Shown here in pieces: positions 55,223-61,702 of a stretch of 61,702 bases of DNA. The position numbers were made by a program, and so were the translations under genes. The stretch covers positions 1-61,702 of the forward strand of contig CAKTFH010000013.1 in NCBI GenBank assembly GCA_934555895.1, read 5' to 3'. Origin of the DNA: an uncultured Muribaculaceae bacterium (GTDB lineage: Bacteria > Bacteroidota > Bacteroidia > Bacteroidales > Muribaculaceae). The notes beneath the pieces were generated by a model. That model saw only the letters and a program-made list of their open reading frames with translations, made no database searches and was not told where the DNA came from. Positions within the stretch are counted from its first letter, which is position 1. Each line of letters opens with the position of its first letter.

Positions 55223-56251
55223 ATGAATCAGGAAGAATACGATATGCGGAGCGGCGCCACAGAGCGCGACGGCGAATACGAACGCGCCCTGCGCCCTACC
55301 CGCTTCGAAGCGTTTGCCGGACAGGACAAAGTGGTGGAGAACCTGCAGGTTTTCGTGCAGGCGGCCCGCATGCGCGGTGAGCCGCTCGACCACCTGCTGC
55401 TCTTCGGCCCTCCCGGCCTGGGCAAGACCACACTGTCGGCCATCATCGCCAACGAGCTCGGCGTGGGATTCAAGATCACTTCGGGCCCGGTGCTCGACAA
55501 ACCCGGCGACCTGGCCGGCATACTCACATCGCTCGAGCCCAACGATGTGCTCTTCATCGACGAAATACACCGCCTAAGCCCCACCGTGGAGGAGTATCTC
55601 TACTCGGCCATGGAGGACTACCGCATCGACATAATGATCGACAAGGGCCCGGGAGCGCGCACCGTGCAGCTCTCGCTCAATCCCTTCACCCTCGTGGGCG
55701 CCACCACCCGCAGCGGCCTGCTAACGCCGCCGCTGCGCGCGCGTTTCGGCATCAACTGCCATCTGGAGTATTACGACCACGAGACTATCGAGCGCATCAT
55801 CATGCGCTCGGCCCGGCTGCTGAGAGTGGAGTGCGCCCAATCTGCAGCCCATGAGATTGCCCTGCGCAGCCGAGGCACACCACGTATAGCCAACTCGCTG
55901 CTGCGCCGCGTGCGCGACTTCGCACAGGTGAAAGGCTCAGGCAAAATCGACCCCGAGATAGCCCGTTACAGCCTCGAGGCGCTCAACATCGACCGCTACG
56001 GCCTCAACGAAATCGACAACAAGCTGCTGCGCACCGTAATCACCAAATTCGGCGGCGGCCCCGTAGGCCTCGGCACCATAGCTACGGCCATGGGCGAGGA
56101 CACCGGCACCATTGAGGATGTCTACGAGCCTTTCCTCATCAAGGAGGGTTTTCTCAAACGCACCCCCCGCGGCCGCGAAGTCACCGAGCTGGCGTGGCGC
56201 CACCTCGGGGTGGAGCACCGCCCGAGCATCGGCGGCCTGTTCAACGATTAA
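55223..56251 (+). CDS. ruvB: Holliday junction branch-migration ATPase RuvB
   Basis: 342 aa AAA+ motor that drives branch migration with Ruv[21 protein letters not shown], Walker [10 protein letters not shown], Walker [12 protein letters not shown], sensor 1 [17 protein letters not shown] and the C-terminal winged helix ([21 protein letters not shown]) are all present. kup starts 13 bp downstream. Confidence 0.97.
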   Translation: MNQEEYDMRSGATERDGEYERALRPTRFEAFAGQDKVVENLQVFVQAARMRGEPLDHLLLFGPPGLGKTTLSAIIANELGVGFKITSGPVLDKPGDLAGILTSLEPNDVLFIDEIHRLSPTVEEYLYSAMEDYRIDIMIDKGPGARTVQLSLNPFTLVGATTRSGLLTPPLRARFGINCHLEYYDHETIERIIMRSARLLRVECAQSAAHEIALRSRGTPRIANSLLRRVRDFAQVKGSGKIDPEIARYSLEALNIDRYGLNEIDNKLLRTVITKFGGGPVGLGTIATAMGEDTGTIEDVYEPFLIKEGFLKRTPRGREVTELAWRHLGVEHRPSIGGLFND

Positions 56252-56264
56252 AGTCTGCAATGTT

Positions 56265-58214
56265 ATGGATAAGAAGAATTGCCCGACGGGCGTACAGCGC
56301 CTGTCGGCGCTCGGCCTTTTAGTGACACTCGGCATAGTATTCGGCGATATCGGCACCTCGCCGCTCTACGTGATGAAAGCTATAGTTGGCGTGAACCCAC
56401 GGTTCGATGCCGATTACATAATAGGGGCGGTATCGTGCATAATCTGGACACTGACACTTCAGACTACCGTAAAATATGTGCTCATAGCACTTCGCGCCGA
56501 CAATAAGGGAGAAGGCGGCATACTTGCGCTGTTTTCGCTACTCAAACGACTGCGGCCCAAGCACCTGTATCTCATTGCCGCCATCGGTGCATCGGCACTG
56601 ATAGCCGACGGAGTCATCACTCCGGCAATAACGGTGACCTCGGCTATCGAAGGGCTGCGTATCGTAAGTCCTGATGTGCCCGTCATTCCTATCGTGGCAG
56701 TGGTCATAATAGGTATATTCATCATGCAACAGGCCGGCACCAACCGGATAGGACGCTTTTTCGGTCCCTTCATGCTCGTATGGTTCCTCCTGCTCGGCAT
56801 ACTCGGATGCTGCAACATAGGCGAATACCCTGCCATATGGCACGCTTTCAATCCATGGCGGGCTATAAAGCTTCTTATTTCCTATCCGGAGTGGTTTCTG
56901 ATTCTCGGAGCAGTGTTTCTATGCACCACCGGAGCCGAAGCGCTATATTCCGACCTCGGCCACTGCGGCCGACGCAACATCACCTACAGCTGGATGTTTG
57001 TCAAAGCTATGCTCATACTCAACTACCTTGGTCAGGGCGCATGGATCATAGCGCACCCTTCTCTGGCAACGGATGTGAATCCATTTTATGCCGTGATGCC
57101 GCAATGGCTCACTATTGCGGGCGTAATAATGTCGACCGGTGCCGCCGTCATTGCAAGCCAGGCACTTCTGAGCGGTTCCTTCACGATTTTTTCAGAGGCC
57201 ATGAACCTCAACTTCTGGCCCAACCTGAAAATCAAATACCCGTCCACCGAGAAAGGTCAGCTCTATATCCCTGCTGTCAACTGGTCGCTGCTGGCCGGAT
57301 GCCTGCTCACAGTGGTTCTGTTTCGCAACTCCGCCCACATGGAGGCCGCCTATGGTCTCGCCATCACCGTGACGATGCTCATGACCACAGTGCTACTGAC
57401 ATTCTACTTGCGTCATCGCGGTGTAAGCCGCTGGCTGTGTGGCATGTTCATCGTCTTTTTCGCATCACTTGAAGGGATGTTCTTTATCGCCAACATGTTC
57501 AAGTTCACGCATGGAGGATGGTTCACCCTGCTCATCGCCGGCATCGTGGGGTTCGTGATGATTGTGTGGCGCAATTCAACGCGCATCCGCGACTCCTACA
57601 TACAGTTCCGCCAAATCGACGAATATATCCCGGTGATAACGGCAATCAAAGCCGACAGCGAAATCCCCAAATTCGCCTCGAACGTGATATATTTCAGCCG
57701 CTCGGCCGACTCATCCATGCTCGAGAGCAAACTACTGCACTCCATAATAAACCGTCAGCCGAAACGCGCCGACCATTATTGGATTATACACATCGAACAT
57801 ATCGATGCCCCCGATACTCTCGAATATTCCGTAAAGACCATTGTGCCGGGCACACTGTTTTTTGTGACTCTGCGTCTGGGATTCCGCGTGGAGCCCAAAG
57901 TGAGCGTTTATCTGCGACAGATTGTGGAAGATATGGTAACCGACGGCGAGCTCGACCTCATCAGCACCTATCCCTCTCTGCGACGCGAGCGCATCCCCGG
58001 CGACTTCCGTTTCATAATTCTCAACCGCATATTTTCCGTGACCAGCAATTGCAGCCGCTGGCAGGCTTTCCTTCTGCGTTTACACGACCGACTGCGGCAC
58101 ATCGGCATCTCCGACCGTGACACCATGGGACTCGACACCAGTAGTGTAACCCTCGAAACGGTACCACTTATTATTTCCACTTCCCCCGGGCGCCGCATTA
58201 CCCGCCTTAGCTAA
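56265..58214 (+). CDS. kup: Kup-type potassium uptake transporter
   Basis: 649 aa from ATG 56265. Twelve predicted membrane segments in the N-terminal 450 residues begin with LGLLVTLGIVFGDIGTSPLY, the KUP signature. Others are GVITPAITVTSAIEGL and TGAEALYSDLGHCGRRNITY. A soluble C-terminal domain (about 455-640) follows. It probably works as a K+/H+ symporter. A longer frame from 56112 overlaps ruvB in another frame and is rejected. It lies 13 bp after ruvB and ends at a strong terminator. Confidence 0.95.
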   Translation: MDKKNCPTGVQRLSALGLLVTLGIVFGDIGTSPLYVMKAIVGVNPRFDADYIIGAVSCIIWTLTLQTTVKYVLIALRADNKGEGGILALFSLLKRLRPKHLYLIAAIGASALIADGVITPAITVTSAIEGLRIVSPDVPVIPIVAVVIIGIFIMQQAGTNRIGRFFGPFMLVWFLLLGILGCCNIGEYPAIWHAFNPWRAIKLLISYPEWFLILGAVFLCTTGAEALYSDLGHCGRRNITYSWMFVKAMLILNYLGQGAWIIAHPSLATDVNPFYAVMPQWLTIAGVIMSTGAAVIASQALLSGSFTIFSEAMNLNFWPNLKIKYPSTEKGQLYIPAVNWSLLAGCLLTVVLFRNSAHMEAAYGLAITVTMLMTTVLLTFYLRHRGVSRWLCGMFIVFFASLEGMFFIANMFKFTHGGWFTLLIAGIVGFVMIVWRNSTRIRDSYIQFRQIDEYIPVITAIKADSEIPKFASNVIYFSRSADSSMLESKLLHSIINRQPKRADHYWIIHIEHIDAPDTLEYSVKTIVPGTLFFVTLRLGFRVEPKVSVYLRQIVEDMVTDGELDLISTYPSLRRERIPGDFRFIILNRIFSVTSNCSRWQAFLLRLHDRLRHIGISDRDTMGLDTSSVTLETVPLIISTSPGRRITRLS

Positions 58215-58232
58215 TTACCATGCCCCCACAGC

Positions 58233-58270
58233 ATAGGTGCCGTGCCGCCTCACAGCAGCACGGCACCTAT
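58233..58270 (+). terminator. Terminator after kup
   Basis: A perfect 13-bp stem ATAGGTGCCGTGC (58233-58245) / GCACGGCACCTAT (58258-58270) with a 12-nt loop; a short T-run (TATTTTTA) follows about 10 bp on. The right arm is part of the 32-bp direct repeat at 58251-58282. Confidence 0.7.
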
Positions 58271-58282
58271 CGCTATAAGTAT
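58251..58282. repeat. Direct repeat copy A (remnant of a lipoprotein gene start)
   Basis: 32 bp matching 59339-59370 with two mismatches. On the minus strand it encodes ILIAIGAVLL, the same signal-peptide stretch as the start of the 58285-59379 gene (IFIAIGAGLL), but runs into a stop. It lies directly past that gene's stop codon. Confidence 0.75.
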
Positions 58283-58284
58283 TT

Positions 58285-59379
58285 TTACTTTCCCGACGAT
58301 TTCTCTTTCGCCCTCTCATCGGAGCGCCGCAGCAGCTCCTTCACATAGGCATCGATGTCATACTCCAGAAGGTAGAACACACGCGGTACGCTATTTGCAC
58401 CCCATTTTTCTCCGCCAGTGTACAGCTTGCCGTTTCTTAATATATTGGTATTGGAAGACAACTCTTCTCCGGCTCTTGCTATGTAGCCTGTAACACAAGC
58501 ATATCGTCCACATTCCGAAAGTTCGATATTTCTCACATATTGACCGTTCCCAAACAGCAACGCCAACGTGTACGGATGCTGATAATCATATGCCTCCGTT
58601 ATATTGTTGAACACCTTTACACCGGAAGTAGTGCCTCTGCCATGATAATATGGCATAGCCGGCGATGTATCCCACTTTGTGGGTAAAACGCCTCGCCCTT
58701 TCATAAACTCTTCATATGATAATTTCGCAACTTTTCTATCATGGAGATTTATCGAGTAATGGCGAAGCCTTCGCTTTACATCAGTTTCCGAAGTTACGGT
58801 ATCTACTGTCTGGATGCATAACTGTTGACCATTGAAATATCCGTCCCAACAGACATACTCATCCATCGGCACAACAAACTTAAAACTATCTATAGAGCCA
58901 TCACCATTCTTTGAAACGCGGTGTATAATACGGTTTTTCTCATCGACAAACCATATCGAATCGCCAATCAATTTGAACAGCGCCCTATAAGAATCATCCA
59001 AGTCGATTCCGGTGTTGCGCGACCATTTCAACTCCGGTCCTTCGAAATAGGCAATCCGAGCCGGACTGCCGCCCATAAACCAAAAATCTCCCTTGCCATC
59101 AGCCTCTATACCCTTTAAAACCGCGAACCAGTTCGTGTCGCTCGGGAATGTGCCGTCTGATATGTTGAACGCCCACCGGTGCGACGGCGTCAGCGTGTCG
59201 GTAGAAATAGAGTCGAGATATAGCGTATCGCGCCAGAAAGGGTCGACGGGCTCCGCTTCCACGACCTCTTCAACAACTGCTTCGGTCTCAGCCACAGCCT
59301 CCCTGCGCTCGCTCCTGGTGGAGCAGGCGCACACCGCCCACAGCAGCCCGGCACCTATCGCTATAAATATTCCTCTCAT
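58285..59379 (-). CDS. Lipoprotein of unknown function (third in the peptidase operon)
   Basis: 364 aa. Signal peptide MRGIFIAIGAGLLWAVCACS with the lipidated Cys at 17 or 19, then a Glu/Val-rich linker. The body has repeated aromatic-Asp patterns (GDFWFMGGSPARIAYF, GDSIWFVDEKNRIIHRVSK, GYFNGQQLCIQ), hinting at a beta-propeller-like fold; no family recognised. Its start overlaps the stop of the upstream lipoprotein (ATGA). It is flanked by near-identical 32-bp direct repeats, one inside its own 5' coding sequence. Confidence 0.7.
   Translation of the reverse strand: MRGIFIAIGAGLLWAVCACSTRSERREAVAETEAVVEEVVEAEPVDPFWRDTLYLDSISTDTLTPSHRWAFNISDGTFPSDTNWFAVLKGIEADGKGDFWFMGGSPARIAYFEGPELKWSRNTGIDLDDSYRALFKLIGDSIWFVDEKNRIIHRVSKNGDGSIDSFKFVVPMDEYVCWDGYFNGQQLCIQTVDTVTSETDVKRRLRHYSINLHDRKVAKLSYEEFMKGRGVLPTKWDTSPAMPYYHGRGTTSGVKVFNNITEAYDYQHPYTLALLFGNGQYVRNIELSECGRYACVTGYIARAGEELSSNTNILRNGKLYTGGEKWGANSVPRVFYLLEYDIDAYVKELLRRSDERAKEKSSGK
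59339..59370. repeat. Direct repeat copy B (inside the lipoprotein signal peptide)
   Basis: Partner of 58251-58282, 1088 bp apart, same orientation, 30 of 32 bases identical. It codes residues 4-14 of the lipoprotein encoded at 58285-59379. Confidence 0.75.
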
Positions 59380-60077
59380 TTATAAATCGAATCTTTTGGC
59401 ACAGAGAACTCGGTTTCACAGCGATTGGCAACATCATTTTCCTCCGGCATCCGGGGTAGAATTTTCGCCAAGACATCTCTGTCGAACGCATAGAACGTAT
59501 GTGGTTCTTTTTTGAAATATTCATATTTGGACTTATCAATGACAGTGAGCACCTTCCCGTTTCTGCTTAATACCGCTGTATATTTCACCCGGTCCCACCA
59601 TTGATCATCTTTCTGCAACCATGCGTGCAGCGTGTCGCAGTGTTCTTTGACCGGGTCATGAACATATATACTCACCGGTGAGCTGTAAAATGGATGTCCA
59701 CTTGAGTCGAGCACAAAATTCAACGTATCACCTTTCTGCTCGATATTTTGCATCGGAAGGACCATAAATCCGGGATAATACCCTTCTCTCACATCCTCAA
59801 ATTCATCACTTGTTCCCCAGAAATAGCCGCTAAGAACATTTTTGCCTTTAAACACAAGCTCTATAACCGAGTATTGAAAGCCGCTGTACTTTTCAGGCCA
59901 ATAGTAATAAACCGAATCGATTGTTTCCTCAGCGGATTCAGCTATCGGAACAATTGAATCAGTTGTTACAGCCGTTTTCTGAATATCGTCGCCCGAATGC
60001 TTATCGTTGCTGCATGCGGCAAACACCACGACTATCATGGTGACCATCAGAAATCGCACCAGTTTGCTTCGTTTCAT
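59376..60077 (-). CDS. Lipoprotein, paralogue of the adjacent upstream gene
   Basis: 233 aa. Signal peptide and lipobox VVVFAACSN. Shares with the 60083-60835 product the pattern TDSIVPIAESA, DSVYYYWP, GYFW-x-TSDEF, YYPGF-x-VLPM, FVLDS-x-G, WDRVKYTAV and HTFYA, so the two arose by duplication. Function unknown. It starts 5 bp after its paralogue and overlaps the next gene by 4 bp. Position and lipidation fit an immunity or partner protein for the peptidase; that is inference. Confidence 0.75.
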   Translation of the reverse strand: MKRSKLVRFLMVTMIVVVFAACSNDKHSGDDIQKTAVTTDSIVPIAESAEETIDSVYYYWPEKYSGFQYSVIELVFKGKNVLSGYFWGTSDEFEDVREGYYPGFMVLPMQNIEQKGDTLNFVLDSSGHPFYSSPVSIYVHDPVKEHCDTLHAWLQKDDQWWDRVKYTAVLSRNGKVLTVIDKSKYEYFKKEPHTFYAFDRDVLAKILPRMPEENDVANRCETEFSVPKDSIYK

Positions 60078-60082
60078 GGGAA

Positions 60083-60835
60083 TTATGGGTATTTAGGGAG
60101 TATTACCTGAGGCTCGGAAACATATTCCTCAAGTTTATTTTGTTCCAGCTCAATTTTAATTTCTTTTTCCGCACGATTATATTTCTCATCCCAAAACTCA
60201 GGAAGGATATGCGGCAGTACATATCCCTCAACCGCATAGAATGTATGATGTGCATTGTCAGGATAGGCGTATTTCGACTTACCGATAACAGTAAACTCTT
60301 TTTTGTTGAAAACAGCTGTATATTTCACCCGGTCCCAAAAATAGTCGGAAGGCTGTAGCCACGTATAAATGCTGTCACCGCCCTCCTTTGCAGGGTTATG
60401 TATATTGATACTAACCGGCGCACTGTAATATTTCTGCCCTTTTGAATCAAGCACAAACCTAAGGGTATCGCTATTTTGGGCAATATCAAGCATGGGAAGC
60501 ACAATAAACCCCGGATAATAACTCTTTTTCTCGTTAGCGAGCTCATTAAATTCATCACTCGTGCACCAGAAATATCCCGCACATATCTTATCACCTTTAA
60601 AAATCAGTTCAGCCACATTGTATAGATATTCGTTATCGCCGTTACCCGAATATGGCCAGTAGTAATAAACCGAATCACGACTTTCCTTGGCGGACTCAGC
60701 AATCGGAACAATAGAATCTGTTGCCACAGCCACAGCCGGCAGCACATCGGTGGCCTGATGCTTCTTATTGCCGCATGCGGCAATAAGAAGCATCAGTGCT
60801 ATAGCATTATATTTAATCAGTTCTCCTCCGTTCAT
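60083..60835 (-). CDS. Lipoprotein coupled to the peptidase gene, paralogue of the next gene
   Basis: 250 aa from ATG 60835. Signal MNGGELIKYNAIALMLLIAACG. Its ATG shares one base with the peptidase stop (TAATG), so translation is coupled; a frame start at 60865 inside the peptidase gene is rejected. The conserved core is as in its paralogue; the C-terminus is a charged helix (YNRAEKEIKIELEQNKLEEY). No known family. It is probably periplasmic or outer-membrane anchored. Confidence 0.78.
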   Translation of the reverse strand: MNGGELIKYNAIALMLLIAACGNKKHQATDVLPAVAVATDSIVPIAESAKESRDSVYYYWPYSGNGDNEYLYNVAELIFKGDKICAGYFWCTSDEFNELANEKKSYYPGFIVLPMLDIAQNSDTLRFVLDSKGQKYYSAPVSINIHNPAKEGGDSIYTWLQPSDYFWDRVKYTAVFNKKEFTVIGKSKYAYPDNAHHTFYAVEGYVLPHILPEFWDEKYNRAEKEIKIELEQNKLEEYVSEPQVILPKYP

Positions 60836-61623
60836 TATGGTTGCGGTATTTCTATATGAATACAATTTTCTTCAGGAATATAATTGGAAATTTTTCCAGT
60901 AGCGTCAAGAGCACGTGTAAAACTTTCCGAATCTGAAAGTGCCTTCAAAGAGACATCTAAAACATTCAATTTCGACATATCTGCACAATGCTTTGATACT
61001 GTGGTAGGACCTAACTCATAAATTTTATTTAGCATATTTGTATAATTCTGAGAATAAGATAAATTCTTATCATACACTCTCACGACCTTCGACCCCGGCC
61101 GGGTACCATACAACTTTAATTGTGATTGGACACCTAAATCAATTATATTATTCAACATCGCTCTTGCCTGGGCCTCAGGCGTCCTGGTTGTAGATGTAAT
61201 AATAATATCACCACTATAGCCATAATTTCCCAAGCTACCAAGCAAATCTACTGAATATTTTGAGATTCCTACTCCTTTACCACTTACGTGAACAGTACCA
61301 TAATCCAAATCCAGTTTACTGCCATAACCAGACCCGCTGCCGGAACCAGACGGACTGCTGCTACCACTATCTGAGGAATCAGAGCCGGACCCATCACTGC
61401 CGGATGAGGAGCCTGACGAGCTATCAGAGCCGGAACTCGGGTAAACCGTGACTTCGTTTGTGCCCATATAAACAATGTCGGAACCGAAACGCACATAGCC
61501 CCCGGGCCATCTTAAGCTATCGGAAAGAGCATCATATTCCGCAGCTGAATAAGGGTTCTGATAGGTGCCTTTCTCACCACCATTTTCCGACATACACGCG
61601 ATATCATTGTTAATCTCAGTCAT
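60835..61623 (-). CDS. Putative secreted M15-like zinc peptidase with Ser/Gly linker
   Basis: 262 aa in three parts. Residues 1-60: a short N-terminal region with Gly-Gly (15-16), GTYQNPYSAAEYDAL and WPGGYV (39-44), a style seen at the start of many Bacteroidales exported proteins. Residues 62-102: a low-complexity Ser/Gly/Asp linker. Residues 103-262: a domain with DIIITSTTRTPEAQARAM (Arg147), TVSKHCADMSKLNVLDVS (His212, Asp223) and NCIHIEI (His256). This resembles the Arg, S-x-H, D and H-x-E zinc set of M15/hedgehog-type DD-peptidases, but His-to-Asp spacing is longer than usual. It probably acts on peptidoglycan. No ordinary signal peptide is visible. ATG 61623 is 7 bp from an IS end, so its own promoter is missing. 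Confidence 0.6.
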   Translation of the reverse strand: MTEINNDIACMSENGGEKGTYQNPYSAAEYDALSDSLRWPGGYVRFGSDIVYMGTNEVTVYPSSGSDSSSGSSSGSDGSGSDSSDSGSSSPSGSGSGSGYGSKLDLDYGTVHVSGKGVGISKYSVDLLGSLGNYGYSGDIIITSTTRTPEAQARAMLNNIIDLGVQSQLKLYGTRPGSKVVRVYDKNLSYSQNYTNMLNKIYELGPTTVSKHCADMSKLNVLDVSLKALSDSESFTRALDATGKISNYIPEENCIHIEIPQP

Positions 61624-61630
61624 ATTTTTA

Positions 61631-61702
61631 GAGCTTGTTTAAAAACAAATGTGAATGAAAAATGAGCATCAGTCGGATGCTCAGGCATTTATCCTTTGTG
61701 GA
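61631..61702 (-). mobile_element. Partial insertion sequence, second copy, same end as at 1-76
   Basis: The minus strand repeats bases 5-76 exactly: transposase 3' end, terminator hairpin and GAGCTTGTTTAAAAAC terminus at 61631. It is flanked inside by TTA (61628-61630), as at the left edge. The element's interior lies outside the window to the right. Confidence 0.7.

Noticed and set aside
56112..56264. Longer N-terminus for kup overlapping ruvB
   Set aside because: It is ruvB sequence read in another frame, low-complexity in look; the KUP domain starts at 56265.
60836..60865. Upstream start for the first lipoprotein (60865)
   Set aside because: It lies inside the peptidase gene; the lipoprotein signal begins at 60835, which overlaps the stop as TAATG.
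1..61702. Composite transposon carrying the whole 61.5 kb
   Set aside because: The interior is mostly core housekeeping genes, and both IS copies show the same end inward, so an assembly break at a repeat is simpler.

Overview
The window looks like a chromosomal piece of a gut Bacteroidales bacterium, most likely Muribaculaceae-like. The signs are a SusC/SusD outer-membrane uptake locus, split glycine dehydrogenase genes (gcvPA/gcvPB), a DUF4491 protein, C-terminal sorting-type tails on secreted proteins, GC-rich housekeeping genes, and many Bacteroidota-type promoters (TTG or TTTG, a 19-21 bp spacer, then TAnnTTTG). The genus is inferred from gene content and style, not from a marker search.

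Both edges end inside the same insertion sequence (IS) end. Bases 5-77 and 61630-61702 are an exact 73-bp inverted match. It carries the last codons of a probable transposase, a terminator hairpin and an IS5-like terminus. At the left edge the IS cuts a lipoprotein gene after about 22 codons, leaving its promoter and start intact. At the right edge the IS lies 7 bp upstream of the start of a secreted peptidase-like gene.

Layout: 0.3-4.2 kb, housekeeping run trmB-mrp-aroQ-O-methyltransferase-ribF. 4.6-6.6 kb, an AT-richer two-gene island encoding an ATPase and a PD-(D/E)XK-like protein, a candidate defence system. 6.7-7.7 kb, a secreted protein. 7.7-16.7 kb, recJ-recQ, DUF4491, a MITE-like palindrome, a secreted muramidase, pepD, a small membrane protein with an OmpH-like lipoprotein, and a DUF3298 lipoprotein. 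17.0-20.1 kb, a C10 (streptopain-like) protease followed by a lipoprotein. 20.1-21.6 kb, a SatD/DUF3307 pair (DUF3307 frameshifted) behind twin palindromic operators. 21.7-24.3 kb, a glutaminase-A-like lipoprotein. 24.5-28.4 kb, pheT, yebC and ribE. 28.4-34.3 kb, two tandem outer-membrane beta-barrel paralogues. 35.2-42.5 kb, a SusC-SusD-SusE-SusF-like operon without glycosidases. 42.6-48.3 kb, lpxB, an oxidoreductase, mutS and a SlyD-like isomerase. 48.3-55.1 kb, a complete glycine-cleavage operon with its own lipoate ligase and lipoamide dehydrogenase. 55.2-58.2 kb, ruvB and kup. 58.3-61.6 kb, a tightly coupled four-gene operon of an M15-like peptidase and three lipoproteins, two of them paralogues.

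The best candidates for undescribed biology are the ATPase/nuclease-like pair (4662-6610), the peptidase-lipoprotein operon with its duplication scar (58251-61623), and the SatD/DUF3307 module with operators overlapping its promoter (20094-21561). No tRNA, rRNA, CRISPR array or prophage was seen.
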